A DNA stretch of 64,000 bases from Cinnamomum chago (GCA_038049695.1 CP142455.1:32897501-32961500); one strand, 5' to 3'. Positions 9,001 through 21,069 are shown, numbered from the stretch's first letter. Translations and numbers: made by a program. Notes: a model not told the origin generated them from the sequence alone.

Positions 9001-12000
9001 TTTGGGTGAAAATCAGTCCCATAAATTTGCTATTAGTAGACTGTTTTATCCAGAAAGCTCCTTATTTCGACTATTCCCATTAATCAGAGGGCCTGGACTG
9101 GAAGCAAGGACTTGATTTGGACCCAAACAGAAGCTCCATATGCTCATGGCTCTTATGTGTTTCCATGTAAAACAAAACAAGCCCAGAAGTGTGTCTGTCC
9201 ATCCCAATAGGACCAAAAGAACAGCCCAACGGCTGTGTGTGCAAGATTGCACATGCACAAATCTTATGCAACTCCTCTCTTTGCCTTTGCTTTTTTAGAA
9301 AGGTAATAATGGCTAGGATCACTTATCATGTTTTCTTAATTGTTGATCAATAGTTTGGGTTGTATATGAGGTTTTCTTAAGTTGAAACTTCATATTAATT
9401 AACAATGAGAAAAGACAGCTGAAAGCCCTATTCTTTGCTGTGCCATGACGGTCTCTCCTCCGTTGATGAAGTTCTGCAACAGCCACTACTACAAGGTGAT
9501 TGAAGACAAGGAGAATTTTGTGGGATTTTGCACATCATGCCCTGGAATGGTTAAAATGGCCTCCTTTTATAGGCTTTTTGGTGGGCATAGGGGGTGTTTA
9601 TGGGCTTTACATGCATTAATGCTCCATAATGAGAGGAGTTACATATTTTTAATTTACGTTTTTGTAACTCCTTTTTCTTAAGTTTTGATTGGCTGGTGGA
9701 GGATAATGGGCCATTATTTGCATTTAACCTTCATGATGGGGGGGAGTTATATTGTTTAATACCACCCATGGCCCTCTCCATTGATCTTCATAGCTTAGAC
9801 ACGTCTCTTTAGCCCGTCTACTTGGTTTTTTTTTATTGAATGTAGGATCTCTTCTTGATCCTTATTCTCAAGAAATCTGAGGCTCGAGCCAAACCAAGAG
9901 AATAAAACACATCCACTATTATCATAAGAAGGATAGCCGCAAAGTCCAAACATGACTTGCAACTGTTAGTTTGTACGAGTCCTCACAATCTTCTAAGAAG
10001 TCAAATGCCCTTTTCTTTATTTTTATTGTATTTGTGTTCAAGTCTCGTCTTTTCTTTTGATGAGAGTTGTAAATCGCCTTTCATGGCACCAGAAAACCGC
10101 CTCTCACGGCAAACACAAAACCGCCTTTCACGCCAAAAACATCCCCTTTCATGGAAATCAAATGAAATTCGACCTTCACAGCATGCAAAATCCAAATTAT
10201 GTCTCTTTTTTGACATATGTGCAATAAAAGTTAGAAAAAAAAATTATTTTCTTCTCTACATGAAAAGGTTGATCTATGGATCACCGTTTGTTGTTTTCAA
10301 ATAGATTAGAAGATTACCATACCCGTACACAAAAGAAAAGGCGGTTGTTCGCTCGTCTCAAGTGACGAAAGGGTTAGACCCCATGGATTCTCACATCCGC
10401 TGACCTCGATAGTCCCGAAACGATCCACGAGCAAAGCTCATAGTCCTTTTCCAAAACACCCGAGGTTTATAGCAGTGAGATGTGAAATCCAAGTAGTTGT
10501 ATCCATCATAGTGATCTCAAGAGAAATTGAACTTTACCCTCCTTTCTCACGAGATGTGCTCTACCTTTTGAAATGGAACTGACTAAGGCAGTCAAAGGGT
10601 CGGGCCCAGGCCGGCCAAGCTAAGCCCTTACGCTACTCTCATATATGTGGATTGGACTTAAGTCAAGCCAAAGCCCTCAGCGGGCCTACAATACCAAAGC
10701 CCTTACCCTACCCTCAAAGGCTAGGGCTGGGCCATGGCTAAAAGGAAAGATGTATTAATATTATTATATAATAACCTTTCTATACTACAATGCTAACTCT
10801 GCTTTTTTCAAGCTAAGGACTGTGCCACTTCTAAAAGAATGCATGAAAAAAATTACTTTTTCCTCATAAAAAAACATTATTTAGGATTAAATGAACTAAG
10901 CTATTCTGATAGTATTGTGACATGAAATTAGTAGATGGAAGAAACTATTTAAGACCTTAGCACACTAGCAGTCACTACATAGTTTAAGTAATGTGCCCGG
11001 CTTTGTTTCTCGTCAGGCTAGTTATAGCATTTTTCATCTGTTTATGTACAACATTTTTTTTTATAAAGCTATAATATAGACTATTGGAGTCTGTTTGACA
11101 AGTCTCATCTGATTCAATTAGATTTATTAAAAGTAGGCATTAAACTTTTTCCAAATAAATTATTTATTATGTGTGGTTCAAATAGACATTAGACCACTCT
11201 TGAATTAGCATTAATTGAAACTTGTAATTCTTTGAAGCGTTACTATTAGACTTTATATCATAGCAATTAGACTTTGACTATCTAAGATGAATAATAAAGA
11301 AGATTTGATGCATTTGAACACGGCTTAGAGTCATAAACTTTAACTCCATATGTGGGGCCCACTTCAATGTAACAACAGTTATGGAAGTAAGAGGATAAAA
11401 GGAATTGGGATCGGTTGGTGGCTAGAGACTAAAAGCTCAACTCTACTCAATGATGATGTTGGTGAAAATTTAACTAAACTCTCAAACATCAACAGTTTAC
11501 ATTATAAGCAGTGAAAACCAATTTAATCAATGACAATAGCAATTTCCTTTTCATTGAAGAATATGTTCATGTTGCGCAAACCGAGAATGGCAACAATATT
11601 GTGATCTATGAGGATATCTATCAAAATATTTTACCAATATCTTGTTATTATTATTTGAAAAAATATTAGAATTTATCATTAATTGCTAATAAGAGGGGTT
11701 CTTTATAATTCTTTTGGTGGGAATTTCTATATATTATTATTATACATATTATTTATTTCATATATTAATAGAGAAAAGGCCAAGTCGGGCCCCCTCAGGC
11801 CAAGTGAATTTCAAAATTGGGCCCTACCCTACCTCGGGCTTTAGGAAAAGAAGAAAACCTATTGCTTTGCGGGTTGAGTCGGGCCGGCCCCCCTCTTCAA
11901 AGGGCCAAATTGAAAGCCCTAGAACCGACACATCATTTCTGGCCTTAGATATAATCCAACGGCTGGATGTTAAGTCGCACATGAAAAGGCAAAATACACA

Positions 12001-12932
12001 ACATGGGCATGTGATAACCTCCTTCTATATATATATATAATTTTTCTGTGGAAGAACATTTTGATTTTCTATTGGAGCGGTTGGGACTGAGAATTAGGAT
12101 TTCACTCTCTTACATGTTTGTATGGTCGTTTTTTTGATGAAAAGACATTCAAAAAGGAAAAAACTTTCACTTTTTAATGTAGCAGATTTTCTCTATGAAG
12201 AAAAATAGAAAAATGAACTAGTTTTTTTGTAATTCTGTAGAAAACTATTTTTATTAGAGGGGTGGGGGACTTGTTTTCCGCATAATGTGGAAATTTTTTT
12301 AAAGAAATTAATTTTATGAAGCGCTACAAGACACAAATTTTTGTTCCAACACAAGATTACAGGACTTCTCTCTCACATGGAAATAAAATTTTGCTTGGAC
12401 ACAGATACATATCCAAAGTAGAATGGAATCCTCCATTCCTCCCATCCCAAGGGCACATTTGGTAAAAGAGAGGAATCCTCTATACAAAGATTTCCTTTAT
12501 TCCTCCAGGAACCATGCTATCATCTGTAAGGATTTTTTTACGAGAAGAGTAACTGCATTCTAGGTTTGAGAAACGCCTAGGAGAAGTCACTCTTTGTAAG
12601 TTAGGTGCTTCTTTGCCTTTGTGGATTTACAAAATTCGATGGGGGGAGGTGGAGACTGAAAAATCAATGAAAGAGAGGAGTTTTGACAGGTTTGGAGTAT
12701 TCAAAAAATCCTCTCTCACTTTTCCTCTCTTCACTCAAACCTGAATTTTCCTCAGAATTAAGGGAAATCATAGATGATTCCTCTCGATGACATTACCAAA
12801 ACATGCCGAAGGAAATTGAAATCTTCTCTAGGGAGGAAAGTCTATTCATTTTCTACATTTACACAATGAAAATATTTCACACTAAACAGCAAAATAGATT
12901 GCAACATGTAAAACCAAAATAATTTTTCTATT
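9001..12932. other. No gene recognised; AT-rich intergenic sequence
   Basis: An ORF at 9,445-9,681 (starts MTVSPPLMKFCNSHYYKVIE) has a plausible composition but no family I know. GGAATCCTC-rich sequence with GGGCACATTTGGTAA near 12,454 resembles Tourist/Harbinger-type MITE termini, and related sequence recurs at about 22,089-22,330 and 57,370-57,490. An AT-rich core at 11,640-11,780 and a GGGCC-rich block at 11,780-11,900 carry no gene signal. Confidence 0.4.
10074..10165 (+). repeat. Short tandem repeat, about four units of 22-25 bp
   Basis: The motif CCGCCTTTCATGGCA...AAAA recurs with variants CCGCCTCTCACGG, CCGCCTTTCACGCC and CCCCTTTCATGG. Confidence 0.6.
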
Positions 12933-12954
12933 CACTACAACAATTTGCACTATT

Positions 12955-13360
12955 ACCGGCGTTTTTTCCCTGCGCAAGCATTAAACGCCGGGAAAAGTAT
13001 AACTTTTACCGGCGAAAAAGCTGTTTTCGCCGGGAAAAAACTGATTTTTTCCGGCGTCATATTATCGCCGGCAAAAGGCCGCTTTTTTCCGGCGATTTAT
13101 TTTTTTCGCCGGTAAAGTTCCTTTTTCCCGGTGATTTATTTTTTTCGCCGGCAAAGGTAATTACTTTTCCAGACATGGGTTAGTTTTTTGCCGGCGCATT
13201 TGTTTTTTTCGCCGGCAAAGTTATTACTTTTCCCGGCGTTCTACCCATTTCACCGGCAAATGTCCTCCGTTCGCGCCTTCAATTGGACCAGCGCGCGCTT
13301 ATTTGGGTTAGGTGTTTTATAATTAGTTTTCCCGGCGCAAATATTGCACCGGGATTGTTA
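12955..13360. repeat. Left subterminal repeats of the 9-kb CACTA
   Basis: About a dozen short motifs of the form TTTTCGCCGGCAAA, TTTCCCGGCG or TTACCGGCG occur in alternating orientation. Such arrays are the usual subterminal transposase-binding sites of CACTA elements. Confidence 0.8.
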
Positions 13361-13753
13361 TCATAAAACAACCCCTCTGCTTATACCCAAAGAAAACAAA
13401 AAAGGAGCCGTTCTGCATCTCCCTCCTGCATAAGCAAAAAATCGCAACTCCCTCATTTCAAACCCGTTCTGCATCTCCCTCCTCTCTCTGCATCTCCCTC
13501 CTCTCTCTGCATCTCGCCTCGTCCAGCCCATCTCGCAGAGCCTCACATCGCAAACTCATGATCATTCCGAAGCGAGTCATGGGTGAGGAGTGAGTCGTGG
13601 ACTCGGACGATTCGGACTCTCCTTTTTAACTCCTTGAAAAGGTCCAAAGGGCTTGCAAGAACAGAGAGAGTTCTGCAAAAAAAGAATAAACGCTTCCTCT
13701 TCATCTTCTCTGCCTTTCAACTTGTTTTTCTCTTTCTCATAGGAACTTCTCAC

Positions 13754-13938
13754 ATGGATTCTGTTGAAACTGTGATAGCTCAGATTCAAGGGCTTTCAGG
13801 CTCTGTTGGTGATATCATCCATCTCAATGCAGTCTTGAATCAGGCCGATGAGACTCTGCAATCCCAATCACAGCGATTGGGGCCTTTTCTCGAGCAGCTG
13901 GACCCATCCAAGCATTGCCTTGGATATCTCTATGTCTT
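13754..13938 (+). pseudogene. CSN3: Captured COP9 signalosome subunit 3 exon 1
   Basis: The reading starts at an ATG and gives MDSVETVIAQIQGLSGSVGD, with LGPFLEQLDPSKHCLGYLYV near its end. This matches the conserved N-terminus of plant CSN3 (MDSVEx(L/V)(V/I)xQIQGLSxS... and LDPSKHSLGYLYxL). In the host, CSN3 is a PCI-domain subunit of the complex that removes NEDD8 from cullins; only 61 codons plus two bases are here and the PCI domain is absent. The exon ends at a GT donor (13,939). Upstream, 13,600-13,753 looks like the 5' UTR with a pyrimidine-rich acceptor (CTCATAG) just before the ATG, so the capture probably includes leader sequence. Confidence 0.85.
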
Positions 13939-16731
13939 GTAATCTTCTATCCCCCTTGTTCCTTTTTGTATTATAAATCTGTGATTTCTTGCATCTGGGG
14001 TTGCTGCGTTTTTTTGCTTTACTTATTGTATTTGCGCTCTTATTGTTTATATTAGAAGTGGGGTTTGATTCATTGTTGAGTTTATGCTTTGTATAAGTCA
14101 CTTTTCTCGATTTGGGATGTTGGGTTTTGCTCGAATTTGGTTGTTTTTGCTTGTGGGTTTTGGTTGATTATTGTTTGTGTGAAGTTTGGCTATTGTTTTG
14201 TCCATTATGTGACTGGAACAATAGCCTGTTGTGGTATTTGTTCTTTTCTTGTTATATTGAGGTTTGGTTATTGTTTTGTCCATTACATCTCATAAACATC
14301 AGCCTCTTGCGTTATTTGCACTTTTCTTCTTATATTAGAATTGGGTTTTTTGCTCATTGCTGTTTTTATGGAGTATTTGGATATGGGTTGCTGGTTGTTT
14401 TTGCTGGTGGGTTTGATCAATGATTGTTGCTTTTTTGTCTGGTTTTTGTTTTGGTCATTACCTCTTTCACAAATTGGAGGTGGTTTTTTGTTCATTGTTG
14501 TTTCTATTGAGTCTGTGGATTGTACAGGTCCTTTTCTCAATTTGGGGTGGTTGGGTTTTGATTGAATTCGGTTGTTTTTACTTGTGGGTTTTGCTCAATT
14601 ACTTGCATCCAGGTGAAAAAGGCCAAGACCAACTTCCCTTTTTATTGTTTTGTATCTTGTAATGAGAATGTTGTTTTTGGAATTAGCAGAGTTTTTTTGG
14701 TGCATCTTTTTAGTGTGTTGGGGTTTATTAGGTGTTATAAGAAATCATGGTCTCCATGGTGGGACGAGCCTGTGAAAGGAGATCGTGAGCATGTAGTGCC
14801 CGAATGTTATTACACTAAACAACCACCTCAGCTGCATGTATGTTTTCATGACTGAATGAAACCTTTTGCTTTGAGTTTTATTATCTTTTGAGTCCTAACT
14901 CTGTTGTTGTGCCTGTAGCAAGGGTATTTTGCGAAGTTTCAGCTTGCAACCCTGTTTTATATCTTTTACAGGTAGAGTTCTTTGTTTCTTACATTAACTT
15001 TGCTGCACTCATCATCCTCAATGAATTAATTTTAGTACCTCCAACTGTAATCTTCTTTTTCTTCCCAGCATGCCAAAGGATGAGGCTCAACTTTATGCTA
15101 CTATTGAACTGTAAGTGCTTTTTTCACTCTCTCATATCCCCCAAGTCTGTTGACCATGAACAGCCCTTTAAAAGTCTGTTAGCACTAATGAAAAATGCTA
15201 AACAGGTTTCTAAATGCATGTTAGCTTATTCCCATTTATGTTTTGTAACCATGTTAAATACGAAGTTGCGGTTATATCATATCATGAGGCCTTTAGTTTG
15301 TTTCAAGTATCATATCTGTAGCAAGCCCATGGAGCACAATGGTGTCATTTTCCCTCCTCCATACAAACCTCAGGGGATTAAGATGCTATACAATGGACAT
15401 CCAGTTGATTTAACTCCAGAACAAGAAGAGGTGATGCTGAATATCTTTTATGATCTTGTACCATTTTCACTATTTCTTTTCACTTCTTGTCATGTGATTC
15501 TTGTTGCTTCCACTTGTCACATTGCATGTGGCCCGTTGCCCTTGATAAATACATTTTATTCTTTACCTGCTGTTTTGATTTACTATTTTTTTTTTTTTGT
15601 ATCTGCTGAAAGTATTAGTTCTGCAGGTAGCTACAATGTTTGCAGTGATGAAAGAAACGGAATATGCAACAAAGCAGAAATTTATTGACAACTTCATGAA
15701 TGACTGGAAAGTGCTACTTGGCCGAAACCATGTGATTAAGAAATTTGAGCTCTGTGATTTTACCCCAATCTATGAGTGGCATGAGAGGGAGAAGGAAAAG
15801 AAAAAGCAAATGAGCACCGAGGTAAATCAAGGTTTCCTTTAATTGATTTTAGATTAGAGTAAAACAGGGAGCTGTACAGTGTAAATTGATACATATGGAA
15901 CTGGTGTATGTGAACAATGAACATTAGTTTAATGATATTGACTTGTTTTATGTCTTAGTGAAAAATAGATGTTTGTCTATGATACCTGGATACTTCAAAA
16001 TTGGGAACGTATCCATATCATGTTGTCTCCCATACTTAAGATTTACATGTTAAATTTATGCCTAATAGCATCCATTGGAGTATCTTGTCTTTTGATAGGT
16101 AATATTAATAGAGATTTTGATTGAATTCTGAATTTTGGTAGGTACTACATTTTTGATATCTCTTACTTCCTCCAAGTATATTTGATATCTCTTACTTCCT
16201 GTTTTGGGAGCATGTAAAATTCTCCAAGTTTCCAGGGTTTTAATTCCTGTTTTGGGAGGCTACTTTCCCTTACCACCTATTCCTTACTCCGCCTGAGGTT
16301 TCCTTGTTTCCTTCTTTTGTTTTGGCCTGATCCTAGGCTGTGGGATATCAGGGCCGTGGGAAATTCACTCCTTGCTGTTGCTCCCTGTTTTGTATCATTG
16401 GTTTCTTTGGCTGCCCAATCTGTGGACTTATTGCTGGCTTGGCTTGTGGGTATTTGCACTTGAACAAAATATATTCCAGTTGTGCCCCTCTAGGGAAGCT
16501 TGCATCAACAAACCAGGCCTCATTCATTTATATTTATATTTTTTATTTTTCATTTTAATTCCCTTTTAAGCTCTATATTATGCTTTTATAATTCATAAAA
16601 GAAATCCATTTTGTATGACTTTCAGGTTAGGGGTGATATAGCAAGGTCATTGATGTACATGGCAGTCCGCTATGGTTTCTATCAACCTGGTGGTAGCCCC
16701 CACCTGCAACTCTCTAATTCACCAAGCATTG
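13754..16731 (+). CDS. Predicted chimeric gene CSN3::NOT2::TOP1::endonuclease I (join of seven exons)
   Basis: The predicted exons are 13754-13938, 14732-14837, 14919-14971, 15069-15110, 15322-15430, 15627-15821 and 16626-16731. Every intron begins GT and ends AG, and the phases agree at every junction (2, 0, 2, 2, 0, 0), including those between unrelated donor genes. The ATG is the original CSN3 start. The product would be about 266 residues: the CSN3 N-terminus, part of the NOT2 domain, the start of the TOP1 DNA-binding core, and one endonuclease exon. The last exon ends in phase 1; splicing onto the CPN60B exon at 17,265 would give a stop one codon later. I infer no function. No truncated piece keeps an active site: TOP1 lacks its catalytic tyrosine and the endonuclease exon lacks the rest of its domain. 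Expression is unproven. A shared exon phase could arise by chance at any single junction, but the whole chain is striking. Confidence 0.45.
13939..14731. other. Intron-like T-rich spacer with internal repeats
   Basis: No exon was recognised. A block of about 65 bp near 14,108 (TCGATTTGGGATGTTGGGTT...TTGCTTGTGGG) recurs at about 14,537. GAAGTTTGGCTATTGTTTTG at 14,181 recurs as GAGGTTTGGTTATTGTTTTG at 14,259. The region therefore grew by local duplication. The several small ORFs over it are chance. Confidence 0.6.
14732..15110 (+). pseudogene. Captured NOT2/VIP2 exons (CCR4-NOT complex)
   Basis: There are three exons. 14,732-14,837 gives SPWWDEPVKGDREHVVPECY then YTKQPPQLH. 14,919-14,971 gives QGYFAKFQLATLFYIFY. 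15,069-15,110 gives SMPKDEAQLYATIEL. Together they match the region leading into the C-terminal NOT box of plant NOT2/VIP2, where YxKFQxxTLFYIFYSMPKDEAQLYAANEL is conserved. In the family NOT2 links the NOT module of the CCR4-NOT mRNA deadenylase complex. All introns are GT-AG. The final exon stops before the rest of the NOT box. The first acceptor is chosen at 14,730-14,731 because it keeps the reading open. Confidence 0.8.
15322..15821 (+). pseudogene. TOP1: Captured DNA topoisomerase I exons
   Basis: Exon 15,322-15,430 reads KPMEHNGVIFPPPYKPQGIK then MLYNGHPVDLTPEQEE. Exon 15,627-15,821 reads VATMFAVMKETEYATKQKFI, then LLGRNHVIKKFELCDFTPIY and EWHEREKEKKKQM. This is the highly conserved start of the eukaryotic TOP1 core (HNGVxFPPPYxPxGVKMxYxGxxVxLxPEQEEVATMFA... 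FxPIYxWHxxxKEKKK). Both borders are canonical (GCAG acceptor at 15,621-15,626; GTAAAT donor at 15,822). The catalytic tyrosine region lies far downstream in the parent gene and is absent. Phases at both ends fit the NOT2 exon before and the endonuclease exon after. Confidence 0.88.
15822..16625. other. Intron-like spacer, no exon recognised
   Basis: T-rich sequence between the TOP1 and endonuclease exons. It holds a short direct repeat near 16,155-16,200 (TTTGATATCTCTTACTTCCT twice) and ends with a good acceptor (TTTCAG). The small ORF at 16,340 has no recognisable family. Confidence 0.5.
16626..16731 (+). pseudogene. Captured exon of a plant endonuclease I-family protein
   Basis: The exon reads VRGDIARSLMYMAVRYGFYQ then PGGSPHLQLSNSPSI, between a TTTCAG acceptor and a GTAAGT donor. 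RGDIARSxMYMAVxYGFxQPGGxPHLxLSDSPSIE is the hallmark of plant proteins of the bacterial endonuclease I type (Endonuclease_1 family). Only this exon is present; an upstream exon of the same kind of gene is found in the other CACTA element at 48,296. Confidence 0.8.
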
Positions 16732-17264
16732 GTAAGTTGTAAAAACTTTGAAATAGTATATGTAAGTCACTATTTTAAGCAATTTGCAAAAGTTTATCTT
16801 GGCCATGGGTTAAAGTGAATAATAGTAAAGGGTTCTGTAAATGGTACGTTTTGTGATGTACCATGTGCATGCTTGTGTGCGTATAAAGCAATTGCAAAAG
16901 GTAATAATTTCCATAAATGTGTCTTGTTTCTAATCAAATGTGGCCACATATAGGAGGGCACAAACAGCCACGAGGAAGTGAACCAGTGAATAGCCTGATT
17001 AAGGGAAGTGGGGCCATTTGTGAGAGGGAGGGAGACCTATTTCTCTTGATTATCATACATATGTTATTTTTTTGAAAAAAAATGAACTGTTGCTTTGTGT
17101 TAGCTTCATGCGTTTTCTTTGTATGGTAAGTCTAGCTTCTTAGTGAATGAAGTATGAATGACACTGGTTGGTGTAATTAATGGAGTAATGATGAAGAAAT
17201 TGATGTCTTGATGGATCATGTTATGTTACTACTGAAGGCTGTTTGAAATCCAATTGTTTCTTAG

Positions 17265-17615
17265 GTTGAATTGGAGGACCCTGTTGAGAACATTGGTGCT
17301 AAGTTGGTGAGACAAGCTGCAGCAAAGACCAATGACTTGGCTGGGGATGGCACTACTACTTCTGTTGTTCTTGCGCAAGGTCTGATTACTGAAGGTGTTA
17401 AGGTCTGTGATATATTTCTCTTCCATGATTGTTGCTGAACCTGAGGAGTATTTGTTTCCCCTCTTTTTTTTTGAGAAATTCCAGCATTTTTGTACTAATT
17501 AAAGCCAATGATCTGTCAGGTGATTGCAGCGGGTGCAAACCCTGTTCAGATCACTCGTGGCATTGAGAAAACCACCAAAGCTCTGGTGGCTGAGTTGAAG
17601 TTGATGTCCAAAGAG
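17265..17615 (+). pseudogene. CPN60B: Captured plastid chaperonin-60 beta exons
   Basis: Exon 17,265-17,402 (46 codons) reads [40 protein letters not shown] and ITEGVK. After a GT-AG intron, exon 17,520-17,615 (32 codons) reads [20 protein letters not shown] then [12 protein letters not shown]. This is group I chaperonin with the GDGTTT ATP-binding motif, and [17 protein letters not shown] is diagnostic of the beta rather than the alpha plastid subunit. The host protein folds RuBisCO large subunit and other stromal proteins. Both exons are phase 0 at both ends and open, but the endonuclease exon upstream ends in phase 1, so this pair is out of phase with the chimeric chain unless another exon lies between. 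Confidence 0.9.
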
Positions 17616-20600
17616 GTAAGTTGAATGCACATACATTTTTTTGGCCCGGACGATTGTTTACTCGTGTAGCTGCAACTTAAATTGATTCTGATGGATGTTA
17701 GCGTACTTTCAAGATTTAAGTACAAAAAAAATGTTTATCTGCATCTGGTTGGGCTTAAAACTGTCCTTGGTAGGTGTGGCAATGAGCTGGATCCTGGCCT
17801 GGCCTCTGTAAGCTAACTCTTTGGCTTAAGGTCCTAAAATTCAAACCTGGATATGTCCCTGAGGTGTGAAAGGTAGGCTGAAGATCAACCTTTTATAACT
17901 GTTGATATGCCTGGATTCAGGGTTGGATAGAGAATTTTGCCAAGCATAGGTCTGTATTCTCTTTTGTTAAGCTGGAAAATTAGGTCCAAGTGGGGCCTGA
18001 GTCCAGCGATTGACATGTTATGTATGGAAGCCGTGCCAACCTGATCCTGTGCCTGTAGTGTTATGCGCTCTGTTTGCTTTCATTAGTTCATTGACATCTT
18101 GACGCAGGCAATTGAAAGCCCTAGCCCTAATTAAATAGAAAACCAAAATTCCAGCCCTAAACCTAATCAACAGTAAACAATGCAAGAAAACGAGGAGATA
18201 AACTATGTTTTTGAGCTTTCTTGTTGGTTCTGAATCAACACTCAAAACCTACAAGGATGATAACAAAAACAAAATATATAAATTTGAAAAACTTACATAT
18301 AGAATCATACTTAGATGAAGGAAGGTAGTGTGATGATTATTTATTTGTGATGGCTTAATGAACCTATTCTAATGGCTCACATGGCATGTTGGTGGACCAA
18401 ATGGAGGGTTTGGATTGGACATCTATCAAAAAAAGAAAAAAAATCCCTTTCTGGGTTTGCTATTCATGGCTTTGATGTTAGCCCCTGGGTACTCATTATG
18501 GAAAGAGACCCAGGGGTATGAAAAGTATCACCTCCATCGACCAACCTCTGTTTCTCTCTGTTTCTGTCTCTCTCTCTGTTTGTAGATGTGCTGTTTATTT
18601 AGTTAGTTTTCTGTATGCTTTCATGGTTGGTGGTTAGTTAGTCAGATGTTATGTTATTATAATTCTTCAATAGAATCAGTGTGGTATCTACTGTTCATCA
18701 TATTCCAAACTGAACCATGCTTGATACAGCACATAAGAGAAATGATTTGGCTTCACTGACTAAAATACGCATTCTGAAGTTTACTTCTGAGAATGCCCGC
18801 AGTGTTGAATAGATCGGGCAGTTAGAATTCAGTGAAAAGATTCTGCAACGTTGTCAGCTGTTCCAGGATATGCATCTGAACTTGTTCCCCCAGGGGTGAA
18901 CCCAAAATTCTCAAGTGGGTTTTCGGAGCAGACTCGAGATTTTTCATTTGGATTTACTCCCACAATACGGAACTACTTCTAAATAACTAAATGCCTGTTT
19001 GTTGTTAGTTTTGTTTCATGATTGTATTTCTATGGGTGGATGGCTTGTGCAGCTTTTTCAAGGCTTTGAATCCCCAACTGTGCATAGAAAGTCCACATGT
19101 GGCAGATAGCTCTTTGCTTGGACTTCCCTTGTCTGCTTAGAGTGGCCCACAAACCCAATTTGAAAGGCTGAATCAAGGTCATCATACAGTGACTGCATTT
19201 GGTACATCACCTGAAGATAGATGTTTATGGTTGGGCTTTTACATGTTTTCTTTTTTTAGCTTCTGTTTTTTCTTTAATAGGGCACTACTACTATACTCTA
19301 GTCTAGATCTATATAGCATCTTGGTTTGTTTGTGAGAGATGCATACAAGCTTGTAGTGTTACTGCATAAGGCTGTGAAAGTTTTGGACTTATTTACTAGT
19401 TTGTGGGTGGTTTCTTTGTAGTGTATGCAACTGTAGTTGGACACTTGTGACAAAAGAATGTATTGTGTTTTAACTGATCCTATACGCCATATGATGTTTT
19501 AGTTGAATACATTGGCTTCATATGATGAAAGATAGCATTGTGAACTTGGACACCGGACAATATATCTATTTACTTAAAACTGTTTCTCCTTTAAATTCTA
19601 AACCCTTGAAGCTATCTTCAATTTTGTCTAGTCATACAAATTATGCTAAATCATTTTTTTTCATTGTTTACGCTAACAGATTCTGAGAGAACTCGCCTGT
19701 AAAAGAAATTCTTGGCCTTTGATATCAGTCCTCATGTAGTGGTTTCTTATTGGGCCAACAACAACTGATTCTTCTGAAGGTAACATGTGTATTTGCTTAC
19801 TTTTCTGTGGGTTAGTCTCTTTTGATTCTTGGTTTGCAATCAGATGTAATGGATCGAGCACCCTGCAAATGCATAATTTTCCTAATGATGTGATTGGCAA
19901 TGCCACTCACAGGTCACACCCACTTTATGCTTCCACTCAATAACGTGCATGTTCTTTTAAAATCTGTGACAACAAATATAGAATTGCATGCAAAGCTAGG
20001 CATAAATCAATACAAAATGTCTATCCACAGTGCCTCGGGGAAATGGTAATGCAATGGAGAGACTGGGGACTTGTATTTTATGTGTCTTGTGGCAATATCA
20101 CATCGTGTCAACAGGTGATGTGTTTAGTGACATATCTTCTTACATGTGGTTGAAAGAACTTATCTTTACCACTTGTTACTTGCCTTCTGGAAGGTCCAAG
20201 TGGCAGGTATACTTCCACATAAATATTATCATTATGTACTTTTTCCTCATGGCCTTGAAGCACATGGGTGCGTTTTGTATTCTGATGTTATAGTCAGTTC
20301 ATGCATGTTGGGGCTTATGGAGTTATTGTAAGCCGATGCAAAAGACCTATGCAAAAGATAAATCTTTACATATTTTTGACCAATACATGTATTGAAAGAT
20401 GAAAGTTTCATGTGATTATCACAAGAGAACAAATGTTCCAGCCCTTTCTCTTTTTTTTCTTCTCTGTTTGAAACTGTTTCCTGAGTCATGTATCTAAGAA
20501 AGTGGAACTTGTTGCATATGAACATAAAGCTTGTAGCCTTATACAAGAGCTTTACTTCCGTGAATTATGTTCCATTTTTGTGATGATGTTTCTTAAAGTT

Positions 20601-20806
20601 GTACTCTTGTGCTACCTGGACACACTAATATGGGCAATTTAGCAATATGAATTACTTCATGCCACAAACAGCACATTCCCAATGCCTAGGTGGGTAGCTT
20701 AGGTTGTATTGATAAGCTTAGAGCTTTATAATAGGTTGTATTCATGTCAACCAGATGGTTGTTTGTATATGTCTATTGCAGTATTAATTTTTTTTTTTAC
20801 ATTCAG
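17616..20806. other. CACTA interior, no exon recognised
   Basis: About 3.2 kb of T-rich intron-like sequence. Possible acceptors at about 19,679 and 20,034 lead into short open stretches that I cannot assign. Given the exons on both sides, more captured exons may be hidden here. Confidence 0.4.
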
Positions 20807-20887
20807 ATATCACCAACTGAGATTCGTGGGGCACTTGGATCTGTCAATCGGCTTTTTATCAGCATTGGAATTCCATGGGGCAATTGA
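20807..20887 (+). pseudogene. Captured plastidic glucose transporter exon
   Basis: After a TTCAG acceptor the reading is ISPTEIRGALGSVNRLFISI then GIPWGN and a TGA. (A/E)ISPTEIRGALGSVNQLFICIGIL is typical of the plastidic glucose transporter (pGlcT, major facilitator superfamily); it covers the PxxxRG loop motif and the start of a membrane helix. The match decays after GI, so the capture edge or local mutation is near 20,872. As phase 0, it could serve as a terminal exon after the CPN60B exons. Confidence 0.7.
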
Positions 20888-21069
20888 AGAAAGTTTTTTG
20901 TTGAAAGATTCCATGCAACGAAGATGCAGTGAACATGAAGGAAAAATGGATGCACAGTAGCAGATTAACATATGTTAAAATAGGATGTATGAAGTTTTTT
21001 TGAACAATGTTGCAGGTGTTGGATTGGTGCAACAATGAGATGATTGTATATGAAGATGTAATTTTTCAT

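Noticed and set aside
14888-15688. 266-residue plus-strand ORF
   Set aside because: It runs straight through introns between NOT2 and TOP1 exons. Only the exon parts match known proteins and they are listed separately.
16340-16569. Cys-rich hydrophobic small ORFs in the CACTA
   Set aside because: They look like a short membrane peptide, but two frames are equally open and the position is intronic between captured exons.
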